Source: Christensenella sp. UBA7703 (GTDB taxonomy: Bacteria; Bacillota; Clostridia; Christensenellales; CAG-138). From it: a stretch of 53,436 nt of DNA. The translations under genes and the position numbers were made by a program. Each line of letters begins with the position of its first letter. The first letter of the stretch is position 1. The stretch lies in the NCBI GenBank assembly GCA_002482505.1, contig DLGD01000002.1, positions 1 through 53,436 on the forward strand, in the 5' to 3' direction. The notes beneath the pieces were generated by a model. That model ran no database searches. It worked only from the letters and a program-made list of their open reading frames with translations, and was not told where the DNA came from. Below are positions 32,345 through 41,293 of this stretch, in pieces.

Positions 32345-33625
32345 ATGCTGGACATCAAGCTCATCCGCACGCAGCCGGAGCTGGTAAAAGAGAACATCAA
32401 GAAGAAGTTTCAGTTTGACAAGCTCGCGCTGGTAGACGAAGTGATCGCACTCGATACCGAGTACCGCGAGGCGCGCACCCGCGCGGACAATCTGCGCGCG
32501 CAGAGAAACTCGATTTCTAAATCCATCGGTTCGATGATGGCAAAAGGCCAGCGCGAGGAAGCGGAAGCCGCCAAGCAGCAGGTGAACGACATGGCGGACG
32601 AGATGGCACAGCTGGAAGTCCGCGAGACCGAGCTTACGGCCGAAATCCGCAAGCGCATGCTCGTGATTCCGAATATCATCGATCCTTCCGTTCCCATCGG
32701 CAAGGACGATTCCGAAAACGTGGAGATCGAGCGCTTTGGCGAGCCTGTCGTGCCGGAGTTTGAGATTCCCTACCATGTCGAGATCATGGAAAAATTCAAG
32801 GGGATCGACCTCGATGCCGCGAGAAAAACCAGCGGCAACGGGTTTTATTATCTCTGCGGCGATATCGCGCTGCTGCAATCGGCAATCCTCGCCTATGCGC
32901 GGGATTTCATGGTAGAGCGCGGCTTTACCTATTATATCCCGCCGTTCATGATCCGCAGTGGCGTGGTGGACGGCGTGATGAGCTTTTCCGAGATGGAAGG
33001 CATGATGTACAAGATCGAGGGAGAAGACCTCTACCTGATCGGCACCAGCGAGCATTCCATGATTGGCAAATTCATCGACACCTTCCTCGAAGAAAGCGAG
33101 CTGCCGCAGACGCTGACGAGCTATTCGCCGTGCTTCCGCAAAGAAGTCGGCGCGCATGGCATCGAGGAGCGCGGCGTCTATCGCATCCATCAGTTTGAGA
33201 AGCAGGAGATGATCGTCGTCTGCAAGCCGGAGGAGAGCATGGCTTGGTTTGACACGCTGCTGAAAAACACCATCGACTTTTTCCGCACGCTGGATATCCC
33301 CGTGCGCTCGCTGGAGTGCTGCTCGGGCGATCTGGCTGACCTGAAGGTCAAGAGCATGGACGTGGAAGCCTGGTCTCCGCGCCAGAAGAAGTATTTCGAG
33401 GTGGGCAGCTGCAGTAACCTCGGTGATGCGCAGGCCCGCCGCCTCGGCATCCGCGTGAAGAACAAGGAGACGGGCAACTATTTCCCGCATACGCTCAACA
33501 ACACGGTGGTTGCACCCCCGCGTATGCTGATCGCGTTTCTCGAAAACAATCTCCGCGCGGACGGCAGCGTTGCAATCCCTGAAGCACTGAGACCGTATTT
33601 TCGGAATAAGACGGAGATTCGATAA
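32345..33625 (+). CDS. serS: Seryl-tRNA synthetase
   Basis: A 426-residue class II synthetase. A two-helix coiled-coil tRNA-binding arm (about 30-100) precedes the catalytic core. Motif 2 is CFRKEVGAHGIEERGVYRIHQF. Motif 3 lies in the C-terminal PPRMLIAFLENNLRADGSVAIPEALRPY. The segment before motif 3 reads GSCSNLGDAQARRLGIRVK, where the common form is SNFxDFQARR. That variant marks a clostridial SerRS subgroup known from second copies, so another serS elsewhere is possible. Its terminator at 33705 follows. Confidence 0.93.
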   Translation: MLDIKLIRTQPELVKENIKKKFQFDKLALVDEVIALDTEYREARTRADNLRAQRNSISKSIGSMMAKGQREEAEAAKQQVNDMADEMAQLEVRETELTAEIRKRMLVIPNIIDPSVPIGKDDSENVEIERFGEPVVPEFEIPYHVEIMEKFKGIDLDAARKTSGNGFYYLCGDIALLQSAILAYARDFMVERGFTYYIPPFMIRSGVVDGVMSFSEMEGMMYKIEGEDLYLIGTSEHSMIGKFIDTFLEESELPQTLTSYSPCFRKEVGAHGIEERGVYRIHQFEKQEMIVVCKPEESMAWFDTLLKNTIDFFRTLDIPVRSLECCSGDLADLKVKSMDVEAWSPRQKKYFEVGSCSNLGDAQARRLGIRVKNKETGNYFPHTLNNTVVAPPRMLIAFLENNLRADGSVAIPEALRPYFRNKTEIR

Positions 33626-33704
33626 TTCCTTTCTTAAAAAAAGAAATCAAAGAAAACTTCAAGTGATGTGTCATACGTATCAGGAAGAGCAAGACAAGAT
33701 CAAC

Positions 33705-33733
33705 AAAAGCGGGAGGAACACTCTCGCTTTTGT
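33705..33733 (+). terminator. Terminator of argS-serS
   Basis: AAAAGCGGGAG (33705-33715) pairs with CTCTCGCTTTT (33721-33731, one G-U pair) around GAACA. The T tract is part of the stem, so some reading into the methyltransferase gene is possible. Confidence 0.65.
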
Positions 33734-33752
33734 GCAAACAGGAGGCAGACAG

Positions 33753-34547
33753 ATGGATTTTGAGACGCTCAAGCAGATGGAAAACGAAGCGGATCGAACC
33801 GCCGCAACCTACGAAATCTTTGATGAAGATTCGCGGCTGAATCGCAGCAAGGCAGCGCGGGTAGAGTTCATCACCACCAGCCGCGCGATTGAATCCGTCC
33901 TCTTTCCCGGCTCGCGCATCCTCGACATCGGCGCGGGCGCGGGGGAATACAGCCTCTATTTTGCAAAGCAGGGGTACGGCGTTACCGCCGTGGAGCTTTC
34001 TCCCGCGAACATTGCCGCGTTTGAACAGAAGATCACGCCGGAGCACCCGGTTCGGCTTTTGCAGGGCAACGCGCTGGATTTATCGATGTTTGCGGACGCA
34101 AGTTTTGACGTTGTGCTGCTGATGGGCCCGCTGTATCACCTGAGCAGCGCCGCCGATCGCGACCGCGCGATTGCCGAAGCCAGGCGCGTCTGCACGCCGG
34201 ATGGGACTATCTTTTTCGCGTTTATCTCGAACGATATGGTGGTGCTGACGGAGCTGGCCTACCGTCCGGCGTTCTTCTCGGAAGAGACGTATGACCACGC
34301 CTCGTTCAAGGTGGAAGATTTTCCGTTTGTGTTCTTCACGCTGGATCAGATGCGGCAGATGCTCGTAAAGAACGGGATCACCATCCTGCGCGAAATCGCG
34401 GCGGACGGCGTGAGCGAACTTCTGGAAGACACGATCAACGCGCTCAGCGATGAAGACTATGCGCAATATGTGCGCTATCATCTCTATTGCTCGGAAAAGC
34501 CGGAGATGCTCGGCAGAAGCAGCCATTTGTTGTTTGTCGGCAGATGA
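33753..34547 (+). CDS. Class I SAM-dependent methyltransferase
   Basis: A 264-residue methyltransferase of Methyltransf_11/UbiE type. Motif I is ILDIGAGAGEYSLYFAKQGYGV (about 57-78), followed by VELSPANI, NALDLSMFADASFDVVLLMGPLYHL and an ARRVCTPDGTIFFAF motif. No substrate can be named. ATG 33753 follows AGGAGG; an ATG 90 bases earlier lies before the serS terminator and is not used. It has no operon partner. Confidence 0.85.
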   Translation: MDFETLKQMENEADRTAATYEIFDEDSRLNRSKAARVEFITTSRAIESVLFPGSRILDIGAGAGEYSLYFAKQGYGVTAVELSPANIAAFEQKITPEHPVRLLQGNALDLSMFADASFDVVLLMGPLYHLSSAADRDRAIAEARRVCTPDGTIFFAFISNDMVVLTELAYRPAFFSEETYDHASFKVEDFPFVFFTLDQMRQMLVKNGITILREIAADGVSELLEDTINALSDEDYAQYVRYHLYCSEKPEMLGRSSHLLFVGR

Positions 34548-34610
34548 ACCGGTGAACTGATGAGGCACTTTGCGGCGGGCGGATGATATCCGCCTACGTA
34601 CCCCAAAACC

Positions 34611-35543
34611 CTATCCCCCATACACCCGCGCCATATCCGTGATTCTCCGCTTCATCTCCATGCGGACATGCTCCGGCGACAGGCACTCGCATTTGTCACC
34701 AAGACCAAGCAGGATTCCGTAGTAATAGTCCTTCTCGAGGAACGGATAACGAACGATGTAGTGCTCCTCGCCGTCCGGCGAAATGTCTTCGTCATTGCAG
34801 TAGTCCAGCACGCGTTCCAGAACGGATTTGTGGATACGGAGCGTGATCGGAGTTTGCATTTGTGCCAAAAGATCCGAAGCATCCAACTGCGGGGCTGAAT
34901 GCTCCCGCGGCGAAAAGGATTCGTCCAGCAGTTGCAGATTCGATGTGCGGCTGAGCTTGAACAGGCGAAAATCATTTCTCGTGAGGCAATATCCGTGCCA
35001 ATACCATTGGCTATTTTTGAGCACCAACTGATACGGCTCGGCTCTTCGCGCGGTCTTGTTCCCGCGCTGGTCGGCATAGGAAAACGAAAGCAGCTTATTT
35101 TCCTGCAGCGCCGTCTGGATTAGCTCCAAATCGGGCTGCAAATTTCGGTTGCCCGACCACGGGCTCAGATCGATTCGAACCTGGTTCGTCTTTCGCTCGA
35201 TATCCTTTGCCCGGTCGGCGGGGATAAAACTCTTGACCTTCGCAAGGGCGTTCATCAACTCTTCGCCGCGTATCATGTTGGAAAGACTGGAAAGCCCCAT
35301 CAGGATCGCGGAAAGGTCGGCGGCCGAAAACACATTTTTGTCGATCTTGTATTGTTCCATGATGGCAAACCCGCCGCCCACGCCGGATGTGGAGCAAACG
35401 GGAATTCCCGCCATGTTGATCGCATCGATGTCGCGGTAGATCGTCCGCGGCGAAACCTCAAACCGCTCTGCCAGCTCCTGCGCGCCAACACGCTCTGTTT
35501 CGAGAAGGATCAGGATGATGCTCACGAGCCGATCCACTTTCAT
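34611..35543 (-). CDS. WYL domain transcriptional regulator (YafY-like)
   Basis: A 310-residue regulator. The DeoR-type winged helix at about 1-58 contains GAQELAERFEVSPRTIYRDIDAI. The WYL domain at about 140-215 includes LLSFSYADQRG and the SQWYWHGYCLTR core. A C-terminal WCX extension follows. WYL domains bind small ligands or nucleic acid. The gene is divergent from the isochorismatase-like gene with a 119-bp shared control region, so it probably regulates that gene and itself. GAGGAGG precedes the ATG. Confidence 0.9.
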   Translation of the reverse strand: MKVDRLVSIILILLETERVGAQELAERFEVSPRTIYRDIDAINMAGIPVCSTSGVGGGFAIMEQYKIDKNVFSAADLSAILMGLSSLSNMIRGEELMNALAKVKSFIPADRAKDIERKTNQVRIDLSPWSGNRNLQPDLELIQTALQENKLLSFSYADQRGNKTARRAEPYQLVLKNSQWYWHGYCLTRNDFRLFKLSRTSNLQLLDESFSPREHSAPQLDASDLLAQMQTPITLRIHKSVLERVLDYCNDEDISPDGEEHYIVRYPFLEKDYYYGILLGLGDKCECLSPEHVRMEMKRRITDMARVYGG

Positions 35544-35584
35544 CGGATAGAGCCTCCTCTTGGATTTTTCTTGATTCTATCATG

Positions 35585-35624
35585 GATTGTTGCCATAAGG
35601 ATGTCAACAATTGTCCGTTATACT
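35585..35624. promoter_or_regulatory. Divergent control region with inverted repeat
   Basis: ATTGTTG (35585-35591) and CAACAAT (35605-35611) form a perfect 7-bp inverted repeat. The right arm overlaps a minus-strand TTGACA (35602-35607) that has CATGAT 17 bp on as a -10 for the WYL gene. A plus-strand TATACT (35619-35624) can serve the hydrolase gene. The repeat is the natural operator candidate for the WYL protein. Confidence 0.55.
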
Positions 35625-35662
35625 CAAGAAAACAATGCGCCGACCGGTTGGAGGAGACAAGC

Positions 35663-36148
35663 ATGCAGAAAAAAGCTTTGGTCATCATCGATATTCAAAA
35701 CGATATCACGAAACACTACAAGGATGTGATTGACAGCATCAATCAAGCCATCGACTGGGCGGTTGCGAACGGGATTCCCGTCGTCTATATCCGCCATGAA
35801 AATTTATCCGAAGGCACGAGAACGTTTAAACCCGGCACGCACGGAGCAGAGTTGGTTCCGGATCTGAAAATCGTATCGGACAACATCTTCACGAAAAGCA
35901 AGGGAAACGCGCTGACCAGCGAGGCGTTCGCGGCGTTTGTTCGCCGGAACGAAATCGGTGAATTCTATCTTGCGGGTGCGGATGCGGTTGCCTGTGTGAA
36001 ATCGACCGTCTTCAACATGCGCGCAGCAAACCACACGGTGCATGTGCTGTCGGACTGTATTACCAGCTATGATACAAGCAAGATCGACGAAATGCTGCGC
36101 TATTATGAAAGCAAAGGTTGCGAGATCATCACGCTCGACAAGCTATAA
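35663..36148 (+). CDS. Isochorismatase-like cysteine hydrolase
   Basis: A 161-residue alpha/beta hydrolase of the isochorismatase/nicotinamidase family. The probable catalytic triad is D10 (VIIDIQND), K78 (FTKSKGNA) and C111 (GADAVACVKST). The cis-peptide-type GADAVAC loop is intact. Substrates in this family include nicotinamide, isochorismate and N-carbamoyl compounds; none can be chosen here, and the small size argues against a pathway isochorismatase. GGAGGAG precedes ATG 35663. It is divergent from the WYL regulator and ends at a bidirectional terminator. Confidence 0.87.
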   Translation: MQKKALVIIDIQNDITKHYKDVIDSINQAIDWAVANGIPVVYIRHENLSEGTRTFKPGTHGAELVPDLKIVSDNIFTKSKGNALTSEAFAAFVRRNEIGEFYLAGADAVACVKSTVFNMRAANHTVHVLSDCITSYDTSKIDEMLRYYESKGCEIITLDKL

Positions 36149-36163
36149 AGCCGCTATCGCGTA

Positions 36164-36195
36164 AAAAATGGAACCGTGCGAACGGTTCCATTTTT
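36164..36195. terminator. Bidirectional terminator
   Basis: A perfect 14-bp stem, AAAAATGGAACCGT with ACGGTTCCATTTTT, around GCGA, between two convergent genes. Confidence 0.92.
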
Positions 36196-36213
36196 GTGTT
36201 ACGTTGTGGAAAA

Positions 36214-37137
36214 TCATCCAGCGGGTTGTTCCGCTGTGGTGTCGGTTGTCGTGGTGCCGCCGGCAGCCGCTTCGTCAAGCTTCGCCTGTGCGCCGCCTGC
36301 GCATGTGTCGCAGGGGTCCCAACGGTTTGCGTCAAACGCCTGCTGCAACGTGCCTGCATACAACGTGCCACCTTCGGAAACAGAGGTTTTGCCGGCAATA
36401 TAGGGGCAATTGCGGTCGAAGTGATAGCTCTTGCCAAACTTCGTCCAGTATACCTCGCCAACCGCCTCTTCGGTTGCCGCCTGCTGCATCTGTGCAACTT
36501 CGGCATCGCTCGGCTGTTGGAAGTCCGTGCTGGCTGCGCCCGCGCCGACAAGCAGTGCCGCGAGGAGCGCGATCAGGATCGTCTTTGTCTTCTTGTTGAG
36601 CTTGTCGGATTTGGCAAGCAGGAAAATACCGATCGGCAGGAAGCAAACCAGAACCATGATCACGCCCAGCTGATGCCAAAGCGTGCGCACGAGCTTGCTG
36701 CTTGCAAGGCTCGGACGGATGCGGTTTGCTTTTTTCCAGAGCTGCGCTGCGACGATGCAGAAGATTGCATCCAGAACCAGAGCACCGATCATCAGAAGAA
36801 ATTCCGGTTCATTCCAGTTCTGCGCGCCGTTGCGGATTGCATAGCTAAACGCAAAGAATGCGCCGACTTCCGCCGCAAGCGCGAGCACCCAGAGGATGAT
36901 TGCGCCGATGCGCAGGCCCTTGACAGAACCCTTGCCGCCGGAAGCGGGGGCTTCGTCCACAACCTGCTCCACGGTTTCTTCGACTTCTTCCGCCTTGACG
37001 GGGGCCTTCTTCGGGGCGGCTTTTGCCGGAGCGGATTTCGTAGCCGTGCCTTTCGACTGCGCCGCTTTTTTCGCGGCAGCGGCCTTCTTTGCGGCCTCAG
37101 CTTTTGCCGCGTCGGAAACGGTCGGTTTCTTTTCCAT
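36214..37137 (-). CDS. Membrane protein with Lys/Ala-rich N-terminus and a Cys/His C-terminal motif
   Basis: 307 residues. Positions 1-70 are low-complexity Ala/Lys/Pro, probably disordered. Four hydrophobic helices follow, at about 73-95, 107-130, 150-172 and 184-203. The C-terminal part at about 228-282 reads VYWTKFGKSYHFDRNCPYIAG, then WDPCDTC. This Y-H-x4-C and C-x2-C pattern is the small Ada-like metal-binding module often found at the end of nucleases or secreted proteins. A Thr-rich tail ends the protein. The family is not recognised; surface exposure of the module is inferred from topology. Confidence 0.75.
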   Translation of the reverse strand: MEKKPTVSDAAKAEAAKKAAAAKKAAQSKGTATKSAPAKAAPKKAPVKAEEVEETVEQVVDEAPASGGKGSVKGLRIGAIILWVLALAAEVGAFFAFSYAIRNGAQNWNEPEFLLMIGALVLDAIFCIVAAQLWKKANRIRPSLASSKLVRTLWHQLGVIMVLVCFLPIGIFLLAKSDKLNKKTKTILIALLAALLVGAGAASTDFQQPSDAEVAQMQQAATEEAVGEVYWTKFGKSYHFDRNCPYIAGKTSVSEGGTLYAGTLQQAFDANRWDPCDTCAGGAQAKLDEAAAGGTTTTDTTAEQPAG

Positions 37138-37173
37138 ACACTACCTCCACGATTCAAACTAGTAATTATTTAC

Positions 37174-37202
37174 AGTATAACAATAACAAAAATCGTTTGC
37201 AA
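37174..37202 (-). promoter_or_regulatory. Promoter of the Lys/Ala-rich membrane protein gene
   Basis: On the minus strand TTGCAA (37197-37202), a 17-bp spacer and TATACT (37174-37179). GGAGG lies before the ATG. Confidence 0.75.
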
Positions 37203-37251
37203 GAACTCCACAAACGCAAAAGCGGAATCTCTGGCGCGGAAATACTTGTAC

Positions 37252-37260
37252 TGCTATAAT
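37252..37260 (+). promoter_or_regulatory. Extended -10 promoter of the alcohol dehydrogenase gene
   Basis: TGCTATAAT is a consensus extended -10 element (TGnTATAAT). The -35 position (TGGCGC) is poor. The leader is about 95 nt. Confidence 0.6.
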
Positions 37261-37360
37261 AGAACTGCACTGAGCGTCAAGCCCGCGTTAAGCTTCGGGA
37301 AAAACGCGTGATGTGCGCACAAAATCCAATCACAGACCAAAACAGGAGCGAAAACAAACG

Positions 37361-38542
37361 ATGTTGAATTTTGAGTTTTATTCTCCGACGCGCCTCGTCT
37401 TCGGCAAAGGCACGGCGGATCAAATTGGCGGGCAGCTTGCGCCGCTGGCAAAGAAAGTGCTCGTGCATTACGGCAGCGACCGTGTCGTGAAGGACGGGCT
37501 GCTCAAGCGCATCACGGATTCCCTCACCGCAAGCGGAATCTCGTATGTAACCCTTGGCGGTGTGATTCCGAATCCTGACGTGGAGCTGGTGCGCGAAGGC
37601 ATTGCGCTTGCCCAAAAAGAACATGTCGAGCTTGTGCTCTGCGTTGGCGGCGGCTCGGTCATCGACTCCGGCAAGGGCATCGCGCTCGGGCTGAAAAACC
37701 CGGGTCTCGACATCTGGGATGTGTATGCAAAGCAGCTTGAAACAACGGGCGCTTACCCCGTCGCGTGCGTTCTGACCTTCCCCGCCGCGGGCAGTGAAGC
37801 CAGCAACAGCACCGTGCTGAGCAACTACAAAACGCAGCAAAAATGCGGTTACAACCGCGAATGGAACCGCCCGGTACTCTCCGTAATCGATCCTTCGCTC
37901 TTTGAGAGCCTCCCGAAGTTCCAGATTGCGGCGGGGGTTGCGGACATGATGAGCCACATCTTCGAACGCTATTTTTCGAACACGGAGCACACAGAGCTCT
38001 CCGACGCGCTGAGCGAGGCGACGCTGAGAACCCTCATCACCTTTGGCGAAAAGGTGGTTAAAAACCCAGCGGACTACGACGCCTGGTGTCAGGTTGCGCT
38101 CAGCGGGACGATTGCGCACAACAACATGCTCGGCGTGGGTAGAGAGCAGGACTGGGCCTGCCACAAGCTCGACCACGAGCTCACCGCGCGCTTTGGCGTG
38201 ACGCACGGCGCGGGCCTTGCCGTGTTAACCCCCGCATGGATGCGCTATGTCTGGCGCGTGAACCCGAAGCGCTTTTATGACTTTGCCGTGCGCATCATGG
38301 GGCAGGAGGATCAGCCCAAGGCAGTCGCTGCCACGATCGAGAGCGGCATCTCCGCGCTGGAGACGTTCTATTCGCGTCTTGGTTTGCCGAGCAGGCTGGT
38401 CAAACTCGGCGTCGATCCCGCGCAGATTGCGGACATGGCGCGGGTGGTGACCCATGCGTCGGACGGCTCGGATCGTCCCGTCGGCGGGATGAAGAAAATC
38501 TTCGAAGCCGACGCGAAAGTGATCTACGAAAAAGCGATCTAA
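37361..38542 (+). CDS. Iron-containing alcohol dehydrogenase (BDH type)
   Basis: A 393-residue group III alcohol dehydrogenase. The NAD(P) phosphate loop is VGGGSVIDSGKGIAL (about 96-110) and FPAAGSEAS is at about 141-149. Iron ligands fit the Asp of GVADMMSHIFERYF, its His, and the two His of the CHKLDHELTARFGVTHGAGLAV region. It is closest in form to the NADPH butanol dehydrogenases (YugJ/BdhA). It probably reduces aldehydes in fermentation. AGGAG before ATG 37361 sets the start; an upstream in-frame ATG lacks a site. Confidence 0.92.
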   Translation: MLNFEFYSPTRLVFGKGTADQIGGQLAPLAKKVLVHYGSDRVVKDGLLKRITDSLTASGISYVTLGGVIPNPDVELVREGIALAQKEHVELVLCVGGGSVIDSGKGIALGLKNPGLDIWDVYAKQLETTGAYPVACVLTFPAAGSEASNSTVLSNYKTQQKCGYNREWNRPVLSVIDPSLFESLPKFQIAAGVADMMSHIFERYFSNTEHTELSDALSEATLRTLITFGEKVVKNPADYDAWCQVALSGTIAHNNMLGVGREQDWACHKLDHELTARFGVTHGAGLAVLTPAWMRYVWRVNPKRFYDFAVRIMGQEDQPKAVAATIESGISALETFYSRLGLPSRLVKLGVDPAQIADMARVVTHASDGSDRPVGGMKKIFEADAKVIYEKAI

Positions 38543-38554
38543 ATTTTATCCGGC

Positions 38555-38585
38555 AAAAAAAAGAGACATGCGCCTCTCTTTTTTT
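38555..38585. terminator. Bidirectional terminator
   Basis: AAAAAAAAGAGA pairs with TCTCTTTTTTT around eight bases, between the convergent dehydrogenase and dipeptidase genes. Confidence 0.85.
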
Positions 38586-38597
38586 ATGCATGTTGCT

Positions 38598-39932
38598 TTA
38601 TTTTCCCGCCAGCCGCTTGATCGCCTCGGCGATGAGCTGCGTGTCGAAGCGGATGCTCTCGACCGGGCAGGATTCATCCGGCATGTGCGCCTGCGCCGCC
38701 TCGCCCTCCGGTTCCACGCCGAAGGCAACCGCGTTGTCAAACGAGCGGGCATAGGTGCCGCCGCCGATGGAGAGCGGCTTTGCCTTCTTTCCGGTCGCTT
38801 CGCTGTAGATATCCAGCAGGGTCGTCACCAGCTCGCAATCGGGCGCGATATAGTGTCCGATGGAGATCTTCTCGTGGATGCGGCTAAAGCCGATCTGCGC
38901 AAACTTCTCGTCTTCCGCCGCGAGAAGCTGCTCCGGTTTGACGCTGAAGGGGAAGCGGCAGTCCAACGTGATGGTCACGGAGCCTTCCTTCCACTCGATC
39001 ATGTTGGGCGAGAGGGTAAGCCTGCCGGAATCATCGCTGATGTCGAGCCCGAATGCTTCACCGTGCTGGTCAAACGCCAAGAGCGCGGCGAGTGAGGAAG
39101 CGGTTGCGAGGTCTTCCGCGTTCAGCGGTTGCTCCTTGAGCGCGTCCAGCAGCGCCAGCAGCGCATTCTGCGCGTCCTGCGGGGTGGAGGCGTGTCCCGC
39201 GCGGCCAACGGCGCGGAGTTCGCCATCCTTGCCGCTGAGCAGCATGCCATGCTTTGCGTCCACGGGCTCGGGCGTAAAGGGCAGGTAGGCCACCGCCTCG
39301 CCGGGGATGACGTTCGGCGCGGTGCCGCAGGAGATGCGCACTTCACTGCCGGAGAGCTTCTTTGTATAGGTGGTCTGCCCGATGTTCTTTTCGGAGTTGA
39401 TGACGGGATACTGCCCGTCCGGCGTGAATGCCATCGTCGGATTCGGTTCGGATTGCTTATAGCGATTGACGCAGCTCCAGCCGCGTTCCTCATCGCATCC
39501 CAAGAAGATGCGCACGCGGCGCTTGAGCGGAATGCCCGCCTCTTTGATGGCGCGCAGGGCGTAGAGCGAGGAGATCGCGGGGCCTTTGTCGTCCATCACA
39601 CCGCGACCGATGAGCCGCCCGTCCTTCTGCGTGAGGGTGAAGGGGTCGCTGCTCCAGCCCGTGCCGGCGGGGACAACGTCCAGATGCGCCATGATCATGA
39701 GCATCTCGTCGCCTTCGCCATAGTCGATCACGCCGCAATAGCCATCCAGCGAGCGGGCGGAAAAGCCCATTTCACGCGCAAGGTCAAGGGTATAGGTCAA
39801 GGCGTTATGGATATGCCGACCCAGCGGCATGCCCTCTTCCGGCTCACCCTGGGAAACGCTCGGAAACGCGATGAGCTTGCCAAGCGTGGAAAGCTGTTCG
39901 TCAAAGTGTTGGTCAATGAGTTGTTTATACAT
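38598..39932 (-). CDS. PepV-like M20 dipeptidase
   Basis: 444 residues, with the M20 metal sites MAHLDVVPAG (His/Asp), GRGVMDDKGP (bridging Asp), GCDEERGW (Glu pair) and a late His in the GGGTYARSF/AHMPDE region. The GWSSDPF, DEERGW and GGGTYAR signatures are typical of PepV/Sapep dipeptidases, which free amino acids from dipeptides in the cytoplasm. The start is placed at 39932 because GGAGG lies ten bases before it; an ATG 15 bases earlier would have that site inside its own codons. Confidence 0.92.
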   Translation of the reverse strand: MYKQLIDQHFDEQLSTLGKLIAFPSVSQGEPEEGMPLGRHIHNALTYTLDLAREMGFSARSLDGYCGVIDYGEGDEMLMIMAHLDVVPAGTGWSSDPFTLTQKDGRLIGRGVMDDKGPAISSLYALRAIKEAGIPLKRRVRIFLGCDEERGWSCVNRYKQSEPNPTMAFTPDGQYPVINSEKNIGQTTYTKKLSGSEVRISCGTAPNVIPGEAVAYLPFTPEPVDAKHGMLLSGKDGELRAVGRAGHASTPQDAQNALLALLDALKEQPLNAEDLATASSLAALLAFDQHGEAFGLDISDDSGRLTLSPNMIEWKEGSVTITLDCRFPFSVKPEQLLAAEDEKFAQIGFSRIHEKISIGHYIAPDCELVTTLLDIYSEATGKKAKPLSIGGGTYARSFDNAVAFGVEPEGEAAQAHMPDESCPVESIRFDTQLIAEAIKRLAGK

Positions 39933-40077
39933 CAAGACTGCCTCCATAGTATGCGCTTACTCGCGCGGATACGCTCCATTTATCATACCGACCGCGCCGG
40001 AAAAAAGCAAGCCGCACGCCTGCATAGCGGCATGTTTTGGATTGACTTTTATGCGCGGGGTTGATACCCTTTTGGGC

Positions 40078-40512
40078 ATGGAACAACAAACAAGAACAAT
40101 CACACAAACGCTTCCCTGCGGGCGGCGGCTTACCATTTCGCTGGATCGGGACGAAGCACAGGCGGCGCGAGAGCGCGGCGAGATTGCGGTCTATGACGAC
40201 CGCTTCACCGAAAATCCGTCGTTTCGAATCTATGATTCCTACCAAATCCGCAAAAACAGCGTCAAGCGGGAAGTGCTTTCCGCAATGATTGCCTACAACG
40301 AAGCGTATCCCAGCGAGCCAAAATGGCAGCGGACGGAGAACTCGCTCGTGTTGGAGTGGATGGAGCACAACTTCGCCTACCGCGTGGGTTTTTTGCGCAG
40401 CAGAGCAAGCAATGTCGACCTCGATAACCGCGCGGAGGGCAAAGGCGCGCTGGGGTATTTTATCAAGAGCGCGTGGGAAGTTGTGCGGGGGTATTTTCCG
40501 GATAAAAAATGA
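40078..40512 (+). CDS. Hypothetical protein, 144 aa
   Basis: A soluble, charged protein with no signal peptide or membrane helix. It contains RLTISLDRDEAQAARERGEIAVYDDRF at about 16-42 and a C-terminal aromatic helix KSAWEVVRGYFPD. I do not recognise a family. No clear ribosome site precedes ATG 40078, and an in-frame ATG at 40051 is also possible. TTGACT at 40042-40047 lies just upstream, so the mRNA leader may be very short. The neighbours on both sides run the other way, so it is monocistronic. Confidence 0.6.
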   Translation: MEQQTRTITQTLPCGRRLTISLDRDEAQAARERGEIAVYDDRFTENPSFRIYDSYQIRKNSVKREVLSAMIAYNEAYPSEPKWQRTENSLVLEWMEHNFAYRVGFLRSRASNVDLDNRAEGKGALGYFIKSAWEVVRGYFPDKK

Positions 40513-40528
40513 GGGGCGGATGCCCCTC
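40504..40528 (-). terminator. Terminator of the HD-domain gene
   Basis: GAGGGGC pairs with GCCCCTC around GGAT; on the minus strand TTTTTT follows. The stop codon of the convergent 144-residue gene lies at its edge. Confidence 0.75.
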
Positions 40529-40542
40529 GCTTTCATGTTATC

Positions 40543-41100
40543 TTACATCCCCAGTGCTTCGTGTACGTCCCGCATGCCGAGGATGCTCTTTTGAATCACG
40601 TCTTCCAGCGGCAGCCCCAATAGCTCGCAGCCGCCGAGGATCACATCCCGGCTCACGCCCGCGGCAAAACCTTTGTCCTTGAATTTCTTTTTTACGCTGG
40701 AGACTTCCATGTCCATCACGCTTCGGCTCGGGCGCATGTAGGCAGCCGCCGTGATCAGCCCCGTGAGCTCATCGATCGTATACAGCACCGTCTCCATCCG
40801 CTTCTCCGGCTTGGTATCGGTGCAGAGGCCCCAACCGTGTGCAAGCACCGCGTGGATGAACGCTTCGTCATAGCCTGCCTCAGCAAGCAGACGCGGCGCC
40901 ACCTTCAGGTGCTCCTCCGGCCATTGCTCATAGTCCACATCGTGGAGCAAACCCACGTTGCCCCAATAGTTTTCATCCTCGCCGGCTTCACGCGCGAAGA
41001 AGCGCATCACGCCTTCCACGGCAAACGCGTGTTTGAGGAGGGCTTCGCTCTTCGTATATGCCTTCAGCGTGGAGAGCGCATGTTCCCGTGAAATATCCAT
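40543..41100 (-). CDS. HD domain hydrolase
   Basis: 185 residues with an HD phosphohydrolase fold: His in LLKHAFAVE (about 22-30), the HD pair in VGLLHDVDYEQWPEEH (about 49-64), and later His in FIHAVLAHGWG (about 81-91). Related HDIG proteins of this size are often annotated as hydrolases or (p)ppGpp/nucleotide phosphohydrolases; the substrate is not known. It is divergent from rpoB, with 383 bp between the starts. No ribosome site as strong as its neighbours' is visible. Confidence 0.85.
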   Translation of the reverse strand: MDISREHALSTLKAYTKSEALLKHAFAVEGVMRFFAREAGEDENYWGNVGLLHDVDYEQWPEEHLKVAPRLLAEAGYDEAFIHAVLAHGWGLCTDTKPEKRMETVLYTIDELTGLITAAAYMRPSRSVMDMEVSSVKKKFKDKGFAAGVSRDVILGGCELLGLPLEDVIQKSILGMRDVHEALGM

Positions 41101-41264
41101 TTCTCTGTTACCTCGCTGTTCTTTGATTGAATATGGATTGATCCGCCGTACTTGTTACGGCGTGATTTGTATGCCCTTTGGCCCGACAATTGCAAGCACA
41201 CGGACATTTCTCAATATCATATAATAAAATTATAAAAAAGGGCAATATATTTTAGAATCTTTTC

Positions 41265-41293
41265 TTGACACGGGATAAAGAGGATGATATCAT
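41265..41293 (+). promoter_or_regulatory. Promoter of rpoB-rpoC
   Basis: A consensus TTGACA (41265-41270), a 17-bp spacer and TATCAT (41288-41293). The leader to the rpoB ATG is about 185 nt. It contains a weak long-range stem GCCATT (41382-41387) with AATGGC (41419-41424) followed by TTTT. The rest of the 383-bp gap is A+T-rich near 41210-41260 and shows no gene. Confidence 0.8.
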
